Shown here piece by piece: positions 23,153-39,284 of a DNA stretch of 64,000 nucleotides; positions within the stretch are counted from its first letter, which is position 1, and every line of letters begins with the position of its first letter. Under the pieces are notes generated by a model. That model worked only from the letters and a program-made list of their open reading frames with translations, made no database searches and had not been told where the DNA came from. The position numbers and the translations under genes were made by a program. The stretch comes from Earliella scabrosa (Eukaryota > Basidiomycota > Agaricomycetes > Polyporales > Polyporaceae): NCBI GenBank assembly GCA_022605405.1, contig JABYQQ010000012.1:868001-932000 (forward strand). Reading direction: 5' to 3'.

Positions 23153-24755
23153 CTACAGCTTGGCGTCTGGCCGACCGCCCAGCGCGCCCTCTCGACGAAG
23201 CCTCGCCCTGTCCTCCGCGCTCACTCCAATCTCTTCCAGAATCGCGTCTGTGTGGGTCCCGCGCGCGAGCTGCATCGACTCTGACAAGTCCGACGCTTGA
23301 AGCTGTTGCGAAATTTGGGATGGCGTCCTCCCTAGGTCGGGGTGCGGAGTGGGTATCGGTCCTCCCTGCGTCGCGTCCCGCGCCAGGACAGTGCTTTCTT
23401 CCACCGAGAGTACAGGTACGGCGCATGCATCGGCGCCTGCAGTATCATTATGTGCTCAGGGGGAATCTGCTCCTGAAAGTAGATGATGGCGGACGTACCG
23501 TGAAACACGTTCGCCCAGTAGTCGCGCGGCTGCGACTCGAACCCCCGCGCGATGAACTCCCTCATCCGCGGCCAAGCCTCCACATCGACCTGGTGCTTCT
23601 CGGACAAGCGCCACCCATCCTCCAGCGCAAAGTCCGTCGGCAGCGCACCCAAGAGCCGCTGCACGAACGTGCGAAAGAACTGCGGCTCGAGGCATGCCAC
23701 CGACATCCACCGCCCGTCCGCGCACGTATACAACCCGTAAAACGGCGCGCCGCCATCCAGCAGACCTGTGCCCCTCGGGTCTCCAAACGTCATGGAGGCC
23801 AGCTGGACGGAGAGCAAGGGGTAGCTGGAGAGGTACCGCGCACCGGATACCATGTCTGTGTTGACGACTTGCCCGAGACCACTCCGATTGCGCTCCATGA
23901 GTGCAAGGAGTATTCCCATCGCGCAGGTCATGCCGCCGCCGGCAAAGTCGGCGAGTATGTTGAGGGGGAATTCGGGCTTATCCTTTCCGGGTAGCATCTA
24001 TTGCGCGGCATTGAGCATAGATGGTGTAGGCCCACAGGAGCAGCACTACACTTGCCGAGAGAACCCCACTGAGAGCGAGATAGTTGAGATCATGTCCTAA
24101 TTCACCCCTCATCAATGTACTGGATGGATCATGAAGCACCTATACAGACCGGCCATATCCTTGTGTGGACCTAGTATTTGCAGATGGAGTGTCACTCGCA
24201 GGCCAATCCATATCATCGAGATTGACGACCTACCAGCCCGAGGGAAGCCAACAAGTCGCGCATACACGAGCCTCGTATTCGTTCCCTTCAGTCCAGTCTT
24301 CTCGTCGCCAAGGAAAACCTCAGGCCCAAGCTTGAGACGTTCCATAACCCCAGGTCGAAACGGGTCGATCAGCACGTCCGCCTTCTCGACGAGCTTCCTT
24401 ACGACCGCATATCCGCTCGGTGTCTAGATCCCAGTCTCTCATGAGTAATAACAATGAGCATAGAGAAGGGGACAAACCTTGGGGTCAATAGCAATCGACC
24501 GCTTTCCTCTCGCGAGGACGTCCGGGGCAGGCACGGCGGACGCTGTGGGGCGGTCTACACGCACGACGTGTGCGCCGAAGTCCGCGAGAATCATCCCCGC
24601 CATGGGCCCCGGCGCGAGCCCTGCAAACTGTAAATAATGAAAGTTGCTACAGGTCAGACACGCTGACACCGCCAACCAGGGGATGTACCAACCTCAACGA
24701 CCCTGATCCCAGAGAGCGGAAGGTTCTCCCGTGGTGTGTTGGCGGAGCTTGCCAT
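23153..24755 (-). CDS. Alpha-methylacyl-CoA racemase (CoA-transferase family III)
   Basis: Epimerises 2-methylacyl-CoAs so that the S form can enter beta-oxidation. The N-terminus reads [21 protein letters not shown], then [19 protein letters not shown] and [11 protein letters not shown]. The catalytic His is in [11 protein letters not shown] and the catalytic Asp in [11 protein letters not shown], the two residues known from mycobacterial MCR. A 21-nt exon (24146-24166) supplies GPHKDMA just before GHDLNYL. The next intron (23998-24055) uses a GC donor (GCAAGT). The C-terminus is DAKL, whose last three residues AKL are a PTS1 signal, placing it in the peroxisome beside MFE-2. The intron ending near 23460 is needed to reach [15 protein letters not shown]. 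Other family III CoA-transferases are possible, but [11 protein letters not shown] and PTS1 favour the racemase. Confidence 0.93.
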
Positions 24756-26177
24756 TTGAACGAGACTCCGTTAGTTTTACGGTATTCAGGTGTCCGTCTG
24801 TTGACCAGAAACGATAGTCCTGCACCTGGCACTCTCACCGAACTGACGAAACTTACTGGACGGTGGATTCTGCTTGAACTTAGACTCCGAGGTCTCGCAA
24901 GTCGGACACTACTTAGACGGGATCGGTGACCTCATAGTCACCGGAATGCCGGTGTCAGGCCGGTGTTGTAGCTAGTCCCAACTTGGTCTTGCAAGCAACC
25001 ACTGCAGCCTTGCAACTTCAGCCTGCAAACACGTCGACCTGCAAGCCTCCCTAGATTTTGCCTAGTTCGACATACTTACTTACATAGGTGATTGGAGAGC
25101 AAGGGCATCTACGACTGTTTCCCACGCGCAGCTCGACGCTCAAGTATCCCTGCCAGGCAATCGATATTCCTTCCTCGAGATCCTCCGACCTCTCGAGTTA
25201 AATCCTTGTTCTGACCCCGAGTGACCACGTCAGCGGCGCCCCGGCCCAGCGGAAGCTCTTCGTCGGGCCTGTGAAATGCTGTTCAAGAACCTGCATACCA
25301 CAAGGGTTGTCCTATGATGATGGCCTTGCTATTGGAGCCGGTCAAGTCAGGTATTTACGGCAATGAGAGCTCCGATAACGGACTTGTATACGACTTCCTT
25401 ACGCCGACTTGCGGACATTCACCCCATTCAATGTCGCTTGGGTCAACGCAGGCGCGTTAGGAATCGGATGCCCCGGTCATACGCGTTGCAACTCTCGAGC
25501 AGCGCGCGGGGGGCGGTTGTCTTTATGATGATGATGCCGCGGGTGGGCTGCGCACCTGCCGGAGGCTCTCGATCGCGCCCTCAGTCACAGTGCGTTGTCA
25601 GCGATTTGATCGACTGGTGCATTGAGCAGGCCAGAACAGGCCGCGCGTTGTTTTCGCCCTGAGGATTACACGAGCAGACGATCATGTTACTGGATGCGGC
25701 GTGGGGGATAGATTCCGGGGACCAACCACAGGCGTTCAAGCGATCGGGGCTGACTCGGACTATCATCGCATGGATGCGAGATGTTTGTGGCGCTACGTCT
25801 GTGTAGATAGCAACCATATTTCTACCTGATAGGGCGAAGGTATGTAGGTTGAAGCTTCGAGCACAGAAGTGAGTGTTGGGCACACGGGGATGGTTAGCAC
25901 GGGCGACGAGTAGGCTTCGGAGTTCGTGGTGGATCGTGAACAAGCGTTCTGCGATGTCGGGGCGCGGGTGAGAGCACGATGACCTATGCGCGTAGCCTCG
26001 TCCGCACTCCGAAAGTGTAAGCGCCCGGTGCCGTGGGGGTTTGTCATCTTTGCCCTTGGGAACTGGACGGTGGAATACATATGCGGGCCGACCTGGGGAC
26101 GATAATACGCAGCCAGCCAGCAGCCAGCCGCCAGCCGCCTTGCTTGACTCGCCCATCCTAACGCCCCGACAGGCCCG
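24756..26177. other. 1.4 kb intergenic, divergent promoters of racemase and ABC transporter
   Basis: The racemase and the ABC gene are transcribed away from each other across this interval. No coding pattern was found; the longest minus-strand frames (near 25581-26156) show no motif and no usable splice series. A CAGC-type microsatellite lies at about 26110-26139. Confidence 0.5.
26110..26139. repeat. Imperfect CAGC/CCG microsatellite
   Basis: Tandem CAGC units, degrading into CAGCCGC, in the promoter of the ABC transporter gene, about 120 bases before its ATG. Confidence 0.7.
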
Positions 26178-26183
26178 TATAAG
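26178..26183 (+). promoter_or_regulatory. TATA-like box of the ABC transporter gene
   Basis: TATAAG lies 80 bases before the ATG at 26258. Assignment is by sequence and position. Confidence 0.5.
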
Positions 26184-26257
26184 GTCCTCGAACGCAATCC
26201 TGCAGTCGGTTGTCGTGCTCCCGGCCGCTTCTGCTCTTGTCTCAGATCTGTCGCCCG

Positions 26258-31322
<5,065 letters not shown>

Positions 31323-32003
31323 AGCCTCTCTGCATCAGCAACATTGACCTTCATAGATTCTCCGGGACACATTTACGCGACATACGCACCCGCACGACCT
31401 GTTAATACACACGACGGCGACGATTCGACGCAGCAATTTTGGTTTGGTGGTCATTGTGACCTTGCAACGTACTGTATACGAGTGTTTATCCCGTAGCTTA
31501 ATGTCCGTCGTATTGACGCGCTTTCTGGTGTTTGGTTATCGCATGGACTTTTTGTCATGTCATCTGTATCTGTACGTATCCTAGATGCTGCACGAACGTA
31601 CGTGGTCAATGGAATGGAGGTCGAGAACTTCTAGACTCTCATATCCGCCGTGGAAGCTGTTGGAAACAATGCGTCCGACTCCTGAGGCCTGAACAATGAA
31701 CACAACGAGGGCACGACGATGCTCTTTCACCCGTCGAGCCGCTCCTAGGCCTGCCTCTGGCTGATGGTCAACCCGTCATGGGCCGATGGGCATACGAGAT
31801 TCGAAACAGAGGGCTAGGGTACATGGCAGAGCGAAGTCTTGATTCCGATCTGAATGGAACATAGCTGGTCACACACGGCATTGACCAACAGGTAGCATGC
31901 CGTTGGGGAATGCGTCCTCGGGCTTCACATATCCCATTAACGTTGACCGCTTCATGGAAGACCGCGCCGCCGCTGAGTGAACAATTGGATTTCGACGGAT
32001 ACA
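31323..32003. other. Convergent intergenic region
   Basis: Located between the 3' ends of the ABC transporter (plus) and the DEAD-box helicase (minus). Presumably 3' UTRs; no other feature seen. Confidence 0.5.
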
Positions 32004-34660
32004 TCATTCTCGGCCTGCCCGAGCGTACACCTCCTTCAAACGACCTAGCGCCGTCTATGAAAGACGCGTTTGGTGACCAGTCAGACACGGCTCCCAACAC
32101 CGCGCGAAGACGAACTCACCTCATAAGCAGGAGTGAGAGCAGCAACGTCCGGCTCCGCCACCCTCAGGCGCTTCACCTTATCCAGGTGATCAGCCTCCCT
32201 TAGCATTGTCTTGAAGTACCGCGCCTGCGAGAGTGCAAAATGCCGGTCAGTGCGGGCAACGCAGTGACGGGCATACGGCATATGCTGACGCGGAACCCAC
32301 CTCCTGCTCCTCGACGAGCGTCCACGCGTCGCCCGCACGGCCAGCCCTCGCCGTGCGACCCACGCGATGGACGTATTTCCGGAAGTCGACGGGTACGTCA
32401 TAGCTTACGACGTGTGAGACGTGGCTGATGTCAATGCCGCGCGAGATGAGGTCCGAGCAGACGAGTCTATGGGTGAGGGGGGCGTGCGCAGGGGCGAGTC
32501 AGCCCCAGAACTCTCCGCGAACGGGAGAGAGGACGCACATGTGGATCTCCTGGTTCTTGAACTGCTCCAGGATCGCCTTGCGCTCGCTGGGCGCGAGGTC
32601 GCTCGAGTACGCGCGCGCGACGACGGGCTTCCCATCGGCCTGGGAGCTGTGGAACGCGTCTTCGAAGAACTCGAAGAGACGCACGAGTCGGGTAGTCGAC
32701 TCGGCGGATTTGGTGAACACGAGGGCGTTCGTGACGTTCCGTGCGTGCACAAGGTGGAAGAGCATGAGCGGCTTCACGGCGGACTCGCACACGATCATGT
32801 GCTCCTGCGTGTCGTAAACGACGGGCATTCAGTTTGGGGGCGGCGTGGGGAACACGAACGCGGTGGGAGAGGGACGCACCGTCAACGTCGCAGGCATCGT
32901 GAACTTCTCCATTACAAAGTCGAGCATGCCCTCTTCCTTGCTGCCTGCCGGTCCCGCCGTCTCGGTGCTCTGCACGACGATGTACTTTGGGTGGCGCAGT
33001 CCGAGCGCGTTGAGCTTCGCTGGGTCGCGCGTAAGCGTCGCGGAGAAGAGCATCTTTTGGCAAGACGCCTTCTTCACTTCGTCGAAGTCGGTCCGGACGT
33101 ATTGACTATCTCGGAGCATGTGGAGGAAGGACGGGGCCAGCCCGTCGGGTTGCGATTGGGTCAATAGGTCGGGTCGTCCTTGCGTGCGGGCGGAGGGGCT
33201 GTCAGAGGGTCGCGGGGGTCGAGTCGCTGCGAGAACTTGGGCGAGCCAGTCCTGGAACGACTGCGCGAGCAGGCGGTCTGCTTCGTCAATCACCTGCGGT
33301 TTTTATGAGCTCGATCATTCCGCGGCCGCAAGGCTGTAACGCACGAGGAAGCGTAAGTGTTGTAGAGAGAAATTGGGGGTACCGTTGAGGTGGTCAATCA
33401 GCCGCCCGGGCGTGCAGATGAGGATATCCACTTTACTTGAACCGCCTTGAAGGCTGTCAACCGGAGATGAGGGTCAGAAGTTGCACATCGTGGTATTTCA
33501 ATGACTCACTTGGCGGTTCTTTCGGCAACTAATTGAGCCTGCTCATGCGCAAAGGAGTGTTGTCCTGTCGCTGTCCCGATCTATTGATCGGCGTAGTCGT
33601 TAACAAATGTAGACAGAGATCGGATGAGGGAACCCACTTTCAACCCGCGGCCCTTAGCCACGGCTTCGAAGGTCTCCCGCACTTGCACAACAAGATCACG
33701 CGTCGGCAGGACCACTAGAGCCCGCAACCGCGTCACTACGCGGGAAGATAGAACTTCGACGATAGGCAGCACATATGCAAGCGTCTTTCCGCTCCCCGTG
33801 GGTGCAGACACGCAGAGATCATCTGGGGGGTTGTATGGTCTATACAAAGCTCTTGACGCGGGCGAAGCGAGTAGTGTAGGCACGACTGCCGTCTGTACTA
33901 TTGCAGCAGCAGCGTAAGTGTTACGTACGTACTTTACGGACGACCAGGACCGGGACAGACCAGCAAATAGCTCAGTGATACCCAGATCCGCCAACCTTTT
34001 CCGCATCCTCGCGCTGAGACCTGTCTTCTCGTCTTGCCCTTCCTTCGATGATTCCAAATGTAATGTGGCACCAGGGTTCACCACCTCGGCCTCTATCAGT
34101 GCCTTGTCGAGACCCTGCAGGGCGAGGACGGACTTTGACGGCGCATCCGGTCTGCGCGGTTGGGGGAATGCGGGAAGAGCGACAGGGGGAGTGGGAGACC
34201 TGGGACGGGGGGGCTCGGCATGTAATGTAACATCGTCCTCGTCTCGAGGGCTCGAGACGCGATGCACACCGGCCTCGTCTGTGTCAAGTTTCCGCCGTTT
34301 CTTCGGTCGTTCCTCGTCCTTCTGCGCCCTCGCCCGTTTCGGGGAGGGAGGAGGCACGACAGAAGTCGCAGCCTCGTCCTCGTCCTCGCCCTGGTCTTCG
34401 CTCTCGTCCCCGCTAGACTCCGACTCGCCCGACGCCGACTCGACTTCATGCTTTTGGCCGGACAACTTTAGATCAGGGCCGTTTGGGTTGTGCGGGTGAG
34501 CTTTCCGCTGCTTGCGCCTTTCTTTCTTCGCCTTCAGATACCTCTTCTTCGCTTTTGTCTTCGTCTGTGCCGCGTTAGCACTTGTATCTCCGCCAAACGA
34601 CTTAAACCTGCGTACCTTCGGTCGGGGGGGAGGTGGGGCGGCCACGGATGCTGGAGCCAT
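32004..34660 (-). CDS. DBP6: DEAD-box RNA helicase, DBP6/DDX51 type
   Basis: ATP-dependent RNA helicase of the nucleolus, known in yeast for 60S ribosome assembly. The N-terminus is a long Lys/Arg- and acid-rich tail with nuclear-localisation-like stretches ([23 protein letters not shown]). The helicase core shows motif I APTGSGKT, the PTRDLVVQV motif Ia, [10 protein letters not shown] (motif Ib), VIDEADRLL (motif II, DEAD), FSATLTRD (motif III, SAT), then [24 protein letters not shown] and, near the end, a [14 protein letters not shown] motif VI. The unusual preface [10 protein letters not shown] matches the DBP6/DDX51 subfamily, whose Q motif is modified. About eight introns. The last small exon ends [15 protein letters not shown]. 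The start at [10 protein letters not shown] is the first ATG of the frame. Confidence 0.9.
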
Positions 34661-36124
34661 GTCCGAAGGGTTGACCAATATCAGGGTGCCAGGGAAGTAG
34701 AGTGCAAAAAAACAAGCCGGAGCCTAGCCCACAGTGCAGTCCAGGACGGAAATGTGATGAAGTCTAGCAGCGAAACGCTTGCAAGAGAAAGTTGTCTGAC
34801 GCCCAATGGACCCTCGGACCGCGCCACCGGACCACTAGCACTAGCGCTGAGTCAGGCCACGACTTGGAACTTATGGAAGTTGGCTGCACCGCTCGCGAAC
34901 ACCCTTTACCAAAGTGCCTGACTCGGTAGTTTGAATTGCTCGATGCGTAGTTATGAACAAACTCACAGATGTATATTTCATGTTATTCAAGGTAGGTGAG
35001 TTTCGTTTACGTTGAATGGGTCAAGCCAGCGTATCAATACTTATTGATATCTTCGGCCGATCCCCAGATCAATCGTCGCACTATGCGGTGACCAGCCGTG
35101 TCTGAGATGACCAAGGTGAGGCGGGTGCATGTAACCCATTTGCGTGGCGAGAGTCTCGGAGGTCAGCCCATAATCTACACGAAGTAACACGCGCAGCGCG
35201 TCGGAAACACGACTGGCAGCCAGGCATGCGCCGTCAAGGTTCCACAACGCCAATCCCGTGTTATAATCAGCATAACTTGTTCTTCATAACTTCGACTTCT
35301 CTCGGCTCCAAGGAAAGCTTATGAGTCATAGAAGGCCTTCTTCATGGACCTGGCCCGACGCCCGTTCTATGCTCCTAATTCCACTTTGCGCGCGAGGGTC
35401 GCTTACCCTGATGACCGTCCGCTGTTATCCTCACCCTCTGCACCTCCTCCACACACTGAGCTCGAAGGCATACCGTCCCGACATCCGTCACATCGAGTTG
35501 GAGGCGCAGTCGTGATCGTCTTTCACACGTCATTATCTGTTGGGACATTCGCGCTCGGCCATCGATGGCGGAGTTCTCTCCGAGAACGGCATGCACACAG
35601 CACTACTTACCAACGATCATCGTGTGCCCGCTCCTCTCTTTGTGACGTCTCCTCGACTCGGAGGGACTCTAAAGTCAAACTCAGTTGGGTATCTCGGTTT
35701 CAACGCGGCATAATTCCGAGTAAGTTCCTTCACCTATCGAATGCCAATTCAAAGCCACTCTTCGCTGACCCTTACAGCCCATCGGCTAGTGTCAGGCGAC
35801 GAATCTTGGCCGGCACTGGCTGCCGTCTGCTCGTGTCACCGGACCTTACTTTGGCTGGCCCTAGCCGGGCTGCTGAGCTCTGTTCCGGCCTCCGTGGTTT
35901 CTTATCACGGTACCATCTACGGCAGCTCAGGCAGCAAACATCTTCGCCATCTGAAAACCGTATCTCCCCGGATTGAATGACGCTGCATACAAGGAAAACC
36001 CGCGGCTGACGAGCGGCCACTGCGTCTGTGTATGCCGTCTTCTCGTGACAAGACATCCAATGCTGGCGCCAGGGATTGCCACTTGCGTCCGCCTCTCATC
36101 TTATGAGGGCGTCTTTGCCTCCCC
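34661..36124. other. 1.5 kb intergenic region, no supported gene
   Basis: Open frames up to 210 codons (35344-35976 plus) occur, but they begin without a clear promoter and show no motif or conserved pattern. I see nothing firm here. Confidence 0.4.
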
Positions 36125-36130
36125 TATAAG
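36125..36130 (+). promoter_or_regulatory. TATA-like box before the Cys-rich small gene
   Basis: TATAAG followed by a C/T-rich tract, 147 bases before the proposed ATG at 36277. Confidence 0.4.
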
Positions 36131-36276
36131 AGTGATGGAGGTGCCCTGATATCGTATCTTTACTTCATCTCCCCTGCCTTACCTGTCGTGCCAGTCGGTC
36201 AGCCCGACCAGACCAAACTTGTCGACGACCCCTCTTCCGCCCTCCACGCGCTCGGTCTAAACATGTGCTGGGAAGA

Positions 36277-36710
36277 ATGGTCAGACTTTCCATTCCTCCG
36301 ACGACGTCAATCCGTTCTCATGTCTTGTTTCTCGGCATACCCAGCTGTGGCAACCAACATCGAGGATGTCCGGTAATGCCGTTCCTGACCGGTTGGATCA
36401 CGCATCGCCCGCTGACGTCGTTGCCTGTCCAAATCCCGCCTAGCATTTCGTGATCCTGTATTACTCCGGTGAGAAGTGGGATTGCGGCTCACCGAATTGC
36501 GGCGTCAGCACTGCCCACGCGCACCAGAACGCCCGCAACTGTGGCTGCCCAAAGGTGAGCAATCCAGCTGGTGTTAGCGTCTGACACATTTGTGCTGACC
36601 CCGAGGCCTGGCAGACGTATCGCGAGAGGCGGAAGGTCTTGAACTTGATCCAAGAACCCTGTGATGGCTGCAAGGAAGCAGCCCTAGCTGCTCGTGTCCG
36701 TCGTCGATGA
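36277..36710 (+). CDS. Small cysteine-rich protein, function unknown
   Basis: Three exons (36277-36372, 36444-36554, 36615-36710) splice to 100 residues, each intron with GT..AG ends and all in phase 0. The protein has paired cysteines and histidines: CGNQHRGCP, then WDCGSPNCGVSTAHAHQNAR, then NCGCPK, and CDGC close to the end. The spacing (CxxxxxxC, CxxxxC, CxC, CxxC) suggests metal binding. The tail is basic (ARVRRR). There is no signal peptide, so it is probably intracellular. The start is uncertain: another ATG at 36263 lies in a different frame that ends at 36375. I do not recognise a named family. Coding character is judged from the three clean splice joins and the Cys pattern. Confidence 0.55.
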
Positions 36711-37225
36711 TCGCGATACTTGCGATCGCTCACCCTGTGCTTTTCGCCCACGCTGTGTATGCCTCCTCGCTTGATACTTGCTTTGCTGCACCACGATACG
36801 TCTTAATATCAGCCGTAATTAACACACTGCATGCGCACTGAGGATTCCGCGCCTCCGAGGTGGGCGTGATCGTGGCCGACCGTGGCACCAAGGTGCGGGT
36901 GGCTGAAGTTCGCAAGCACGGACTTCCAGACTGGCGGGGATTGTATAACTAACTCCTGTGGTCAAGTGACGAGGGGCAGCGGATAGAAGCCACCGCTCGG
37001 GTCACCATCTGAAACGCGGCACGCGTCTAATGAGCTTCTCGTCTTCTCGACATGTACTAGGGCCAGTCGCAGCACAGAACACGACGTAAACACGATGTAG
37101 ATTGGGGAGCCTGCGGCAGGCACATGCCACCTGCCCTCCGCTTCGGAGGCACAATGGCAGATAAGTGAGATACAAGAGGTGTTCCCATAGGGAGATAGAC
37201 CCACGATCGCGTTGGGCGGGGGACC
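36711..37225. other. Intergenic region between Cys-rich gene and XLF
   Basis: Convergent 3' flanks of the Cys-rich gene (plus) and XLF (minus). No coding pattern. Confidence 0.45.
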
Positions 37226-38905
37226 TCAGAACCGTTTCCCTCCCCGCTTCAGTGGCTGCTTTGCGCCACGGGTCGCGTTCCCTTTCAGCCGCGCCAACCG
37301 CTTCTTCCTCTCGTCCTCGCTATCCTCATCCTCACTGGACGAAACCGGCGCACGCTTGGCCTTCTTTGGAAGCGGGATGGGAGAGGATGACGCGGGAAGA
37401 GAAGACTCTTTGGGGCTGTCCCGGGCTTTCGGAGGAGGAGAGGATTGGTCTGGTGTGGCACGTTTTGAAGGCACGGACCGCACTGGACTATTGTTCGCCA
37501 CAGGCGAATCTCGACGATCCTGGATAGCCTTGCCCTTGGCACCGGCAACGGAAAGGTCTTCCTCGTCAGGTTCCTCCTCCGTGACAGAGTCGTCGGCTGT
37601 CGGCGGTGGTTTGGAGGACACATGGCTTGCAGGTTTGGAGGAAACTCGGCTTGCTGCTGCCCCGGCTTGACTGCGTGGTTTAGCTTCCGAGTGCGACTCC
37701 TGCATGGTATGACGATCAGCACCTGAACCGGGCCATAGCAGCATACTCCACCCTACGTACCGCGAGGAAATCGTGGAGAACTGATGGAGAAGCAGCCCGG
37801 CGGGGAGGAGCCTTGGACGCGGGAGGGGCTCGTGACGATGTGGGGGGAGAAGGCGGTGTGAGATCCGGAGCAATAGAATCAGTAACAATCCGCGCTGCAT
37901 CTGAGTTCAACACAGGATATCATGTGGCTTGAGGGGAGGAGGCACGCACGGAGATCCGGGACGAAGTTGAACATAGCCGTAATCCGCCGAAGGGTTGTGG
38001 CAAGAAGCGGGCGCGATAGGGCATTCCTGACATGCGTGTCGAGCGTGCGGCGAGCTGTCCTCCCGAGCTTGTCGACTGACTGTGGGGAGAGGAGCAATTG
38101 AGCGGAGCTCTCGGCGTGGGGGAAGGCTCTGCGCACCTTTTCCATGTCTTTTTCGGAAGTTGTGCCCAACGGATCAGCGGATGAGAAGGCGAGATGGGTC
38201 ATGCTGATCATGGGCAGGATGAGGTGCTTGGACAAGATGTCTGCTGACATTCTAGGACCGACGTTGAAAGTTTCCCACCGCCAGCGGAACGAGTCGCCCC
38301 CAATCGTAAAGGCGAGATCCTATTCAACGCCACATCAGCCACAAAATTGGACCCACGAATAACCCGATGTTGCATACGGAGAAATTGGACTTCACGAGCT
38401 CGAATGATAGCTCGGCAAGTCCTCCGAGAGAATGCGCCGCAGATAAGAATTCCAAGCACTTGATCCTCCAGGATTCCTCTTCTTCTTCATCCGCGAAGCT
38501 CGCAGAACTTTGCTGGTTGCAATCACGCCACCTTCTCGCAAACTGGTTGCTGGAGAGCACTGTTCCTGGCAAGTTAGCTGCCGTTCCGGTGACGGAAATG
38601 TCGGGACGAAGACGTACCCTCGCCCCACACAGTCTTCGTGTCCGTTATCAAGATACAGCATGTAACGTCGATGGTGGACGAGTAAAATTTCTAGGAGGAC
38701 GTAGCGCATGGCCGGTGAGCATCGATGCGCAACGCGGAGCATGACAATCGAACCAGGAGGTATGGGGTCGACGACTCGCTGTCTGTCTTCACCAGCCACT
38801 CTTTTGTGAGAAGAAGCTTAGCGTGTTCCTGATGCGGATCGTGATCATGAGCACATGCTTCAGGCAACTGTGGACCAAGGTCCTCACCTCGGACAAATAC
38901 TCCAT
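37226..38905 (-). CDS. NEJ1: Non-homologous end-joining factor NEJ1/XLF
   Basis: Partner of the XRCC4/LIF1-ligase IV complex in DNA double-strand break repair. The spliced N-terminal head reads MEYLSEEHAKLLLTKEWLVK, then TPYLLKFYSSTIDV..CILITDTKTVWGE, matching the XLF head-domain pattern (W, then a TD..W.E strand). The following block contains SFELVKSNFSVC, then GGDSFRWRWETFNVGP and SADILSKHLILPMISMTHLAF, which resemble the core and helix of XLF proteins. After this comes a long, disordered Ser/Pro/Glu-rich tail. The end is strongly basic and finishes GGKRF, similar to the basic-aromatic C-terminal Ku-binding motif of vertebrate XLF. At least five introns. Start at the ATG just before EYLSE. 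The FHA/G-patch gene is divergent, 379 bp away. Family assignment is by motif memory, without a search. Confidence 0.82.
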
Positions 38906-39284
38906 GTGAAGCCTGCGATGTCTTGATCAGTGCCGACTATCGACTTCCGACGCCAGAACAGAATAAGCGGTTCAAATGTCCTGGTTTTGTGAGTTTCTTT
39001 AGTTCCAACTAGCACGCGTTCCTAATGGTAGGTATGAGACTTTGCGCGGTGGTTGAGAGGTTCAACTTGGTTTGGTCCCAACGCCACACGGCCACGCGAA
39101 CCACAGCCGGCCCGTGAGAGACCTTTCCAAAAGCGGATGTAGTAGATCGTCATTGGCGCCTTTCTCTCGCGCGCCTCGTACTCCTCTTCGAATCCTCGTC
39201 TTCCCTCTCCCCGATGACTGGCGACTCCCCCGCGCAACCGGCCCTTCTCCGTCAATCTTGCTAGCACATATCTTACTGCACGCG
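38906..39284. promoter_or_regulatory. Shared 379-bp divergent promoter region (XLF / FHA-G-patch)
   Basis: The two start codons are 379 bp apart on opposite strands, so both promoters must lie here unless they extend into the genes. No TATA box stands out. Confidence 0.5.

Noticed and set aside
32421..33167. 248-codon plus-strand frame opposite the DEAD-box gene
   Set aside because: Antisense shadow of the helicase coding region, with no independent motif.
35344..35976. 210-codon open frame
   Set aside because: No motif, no promoter cue, and no plausible splice series; frames on the opposite strand overlap it.
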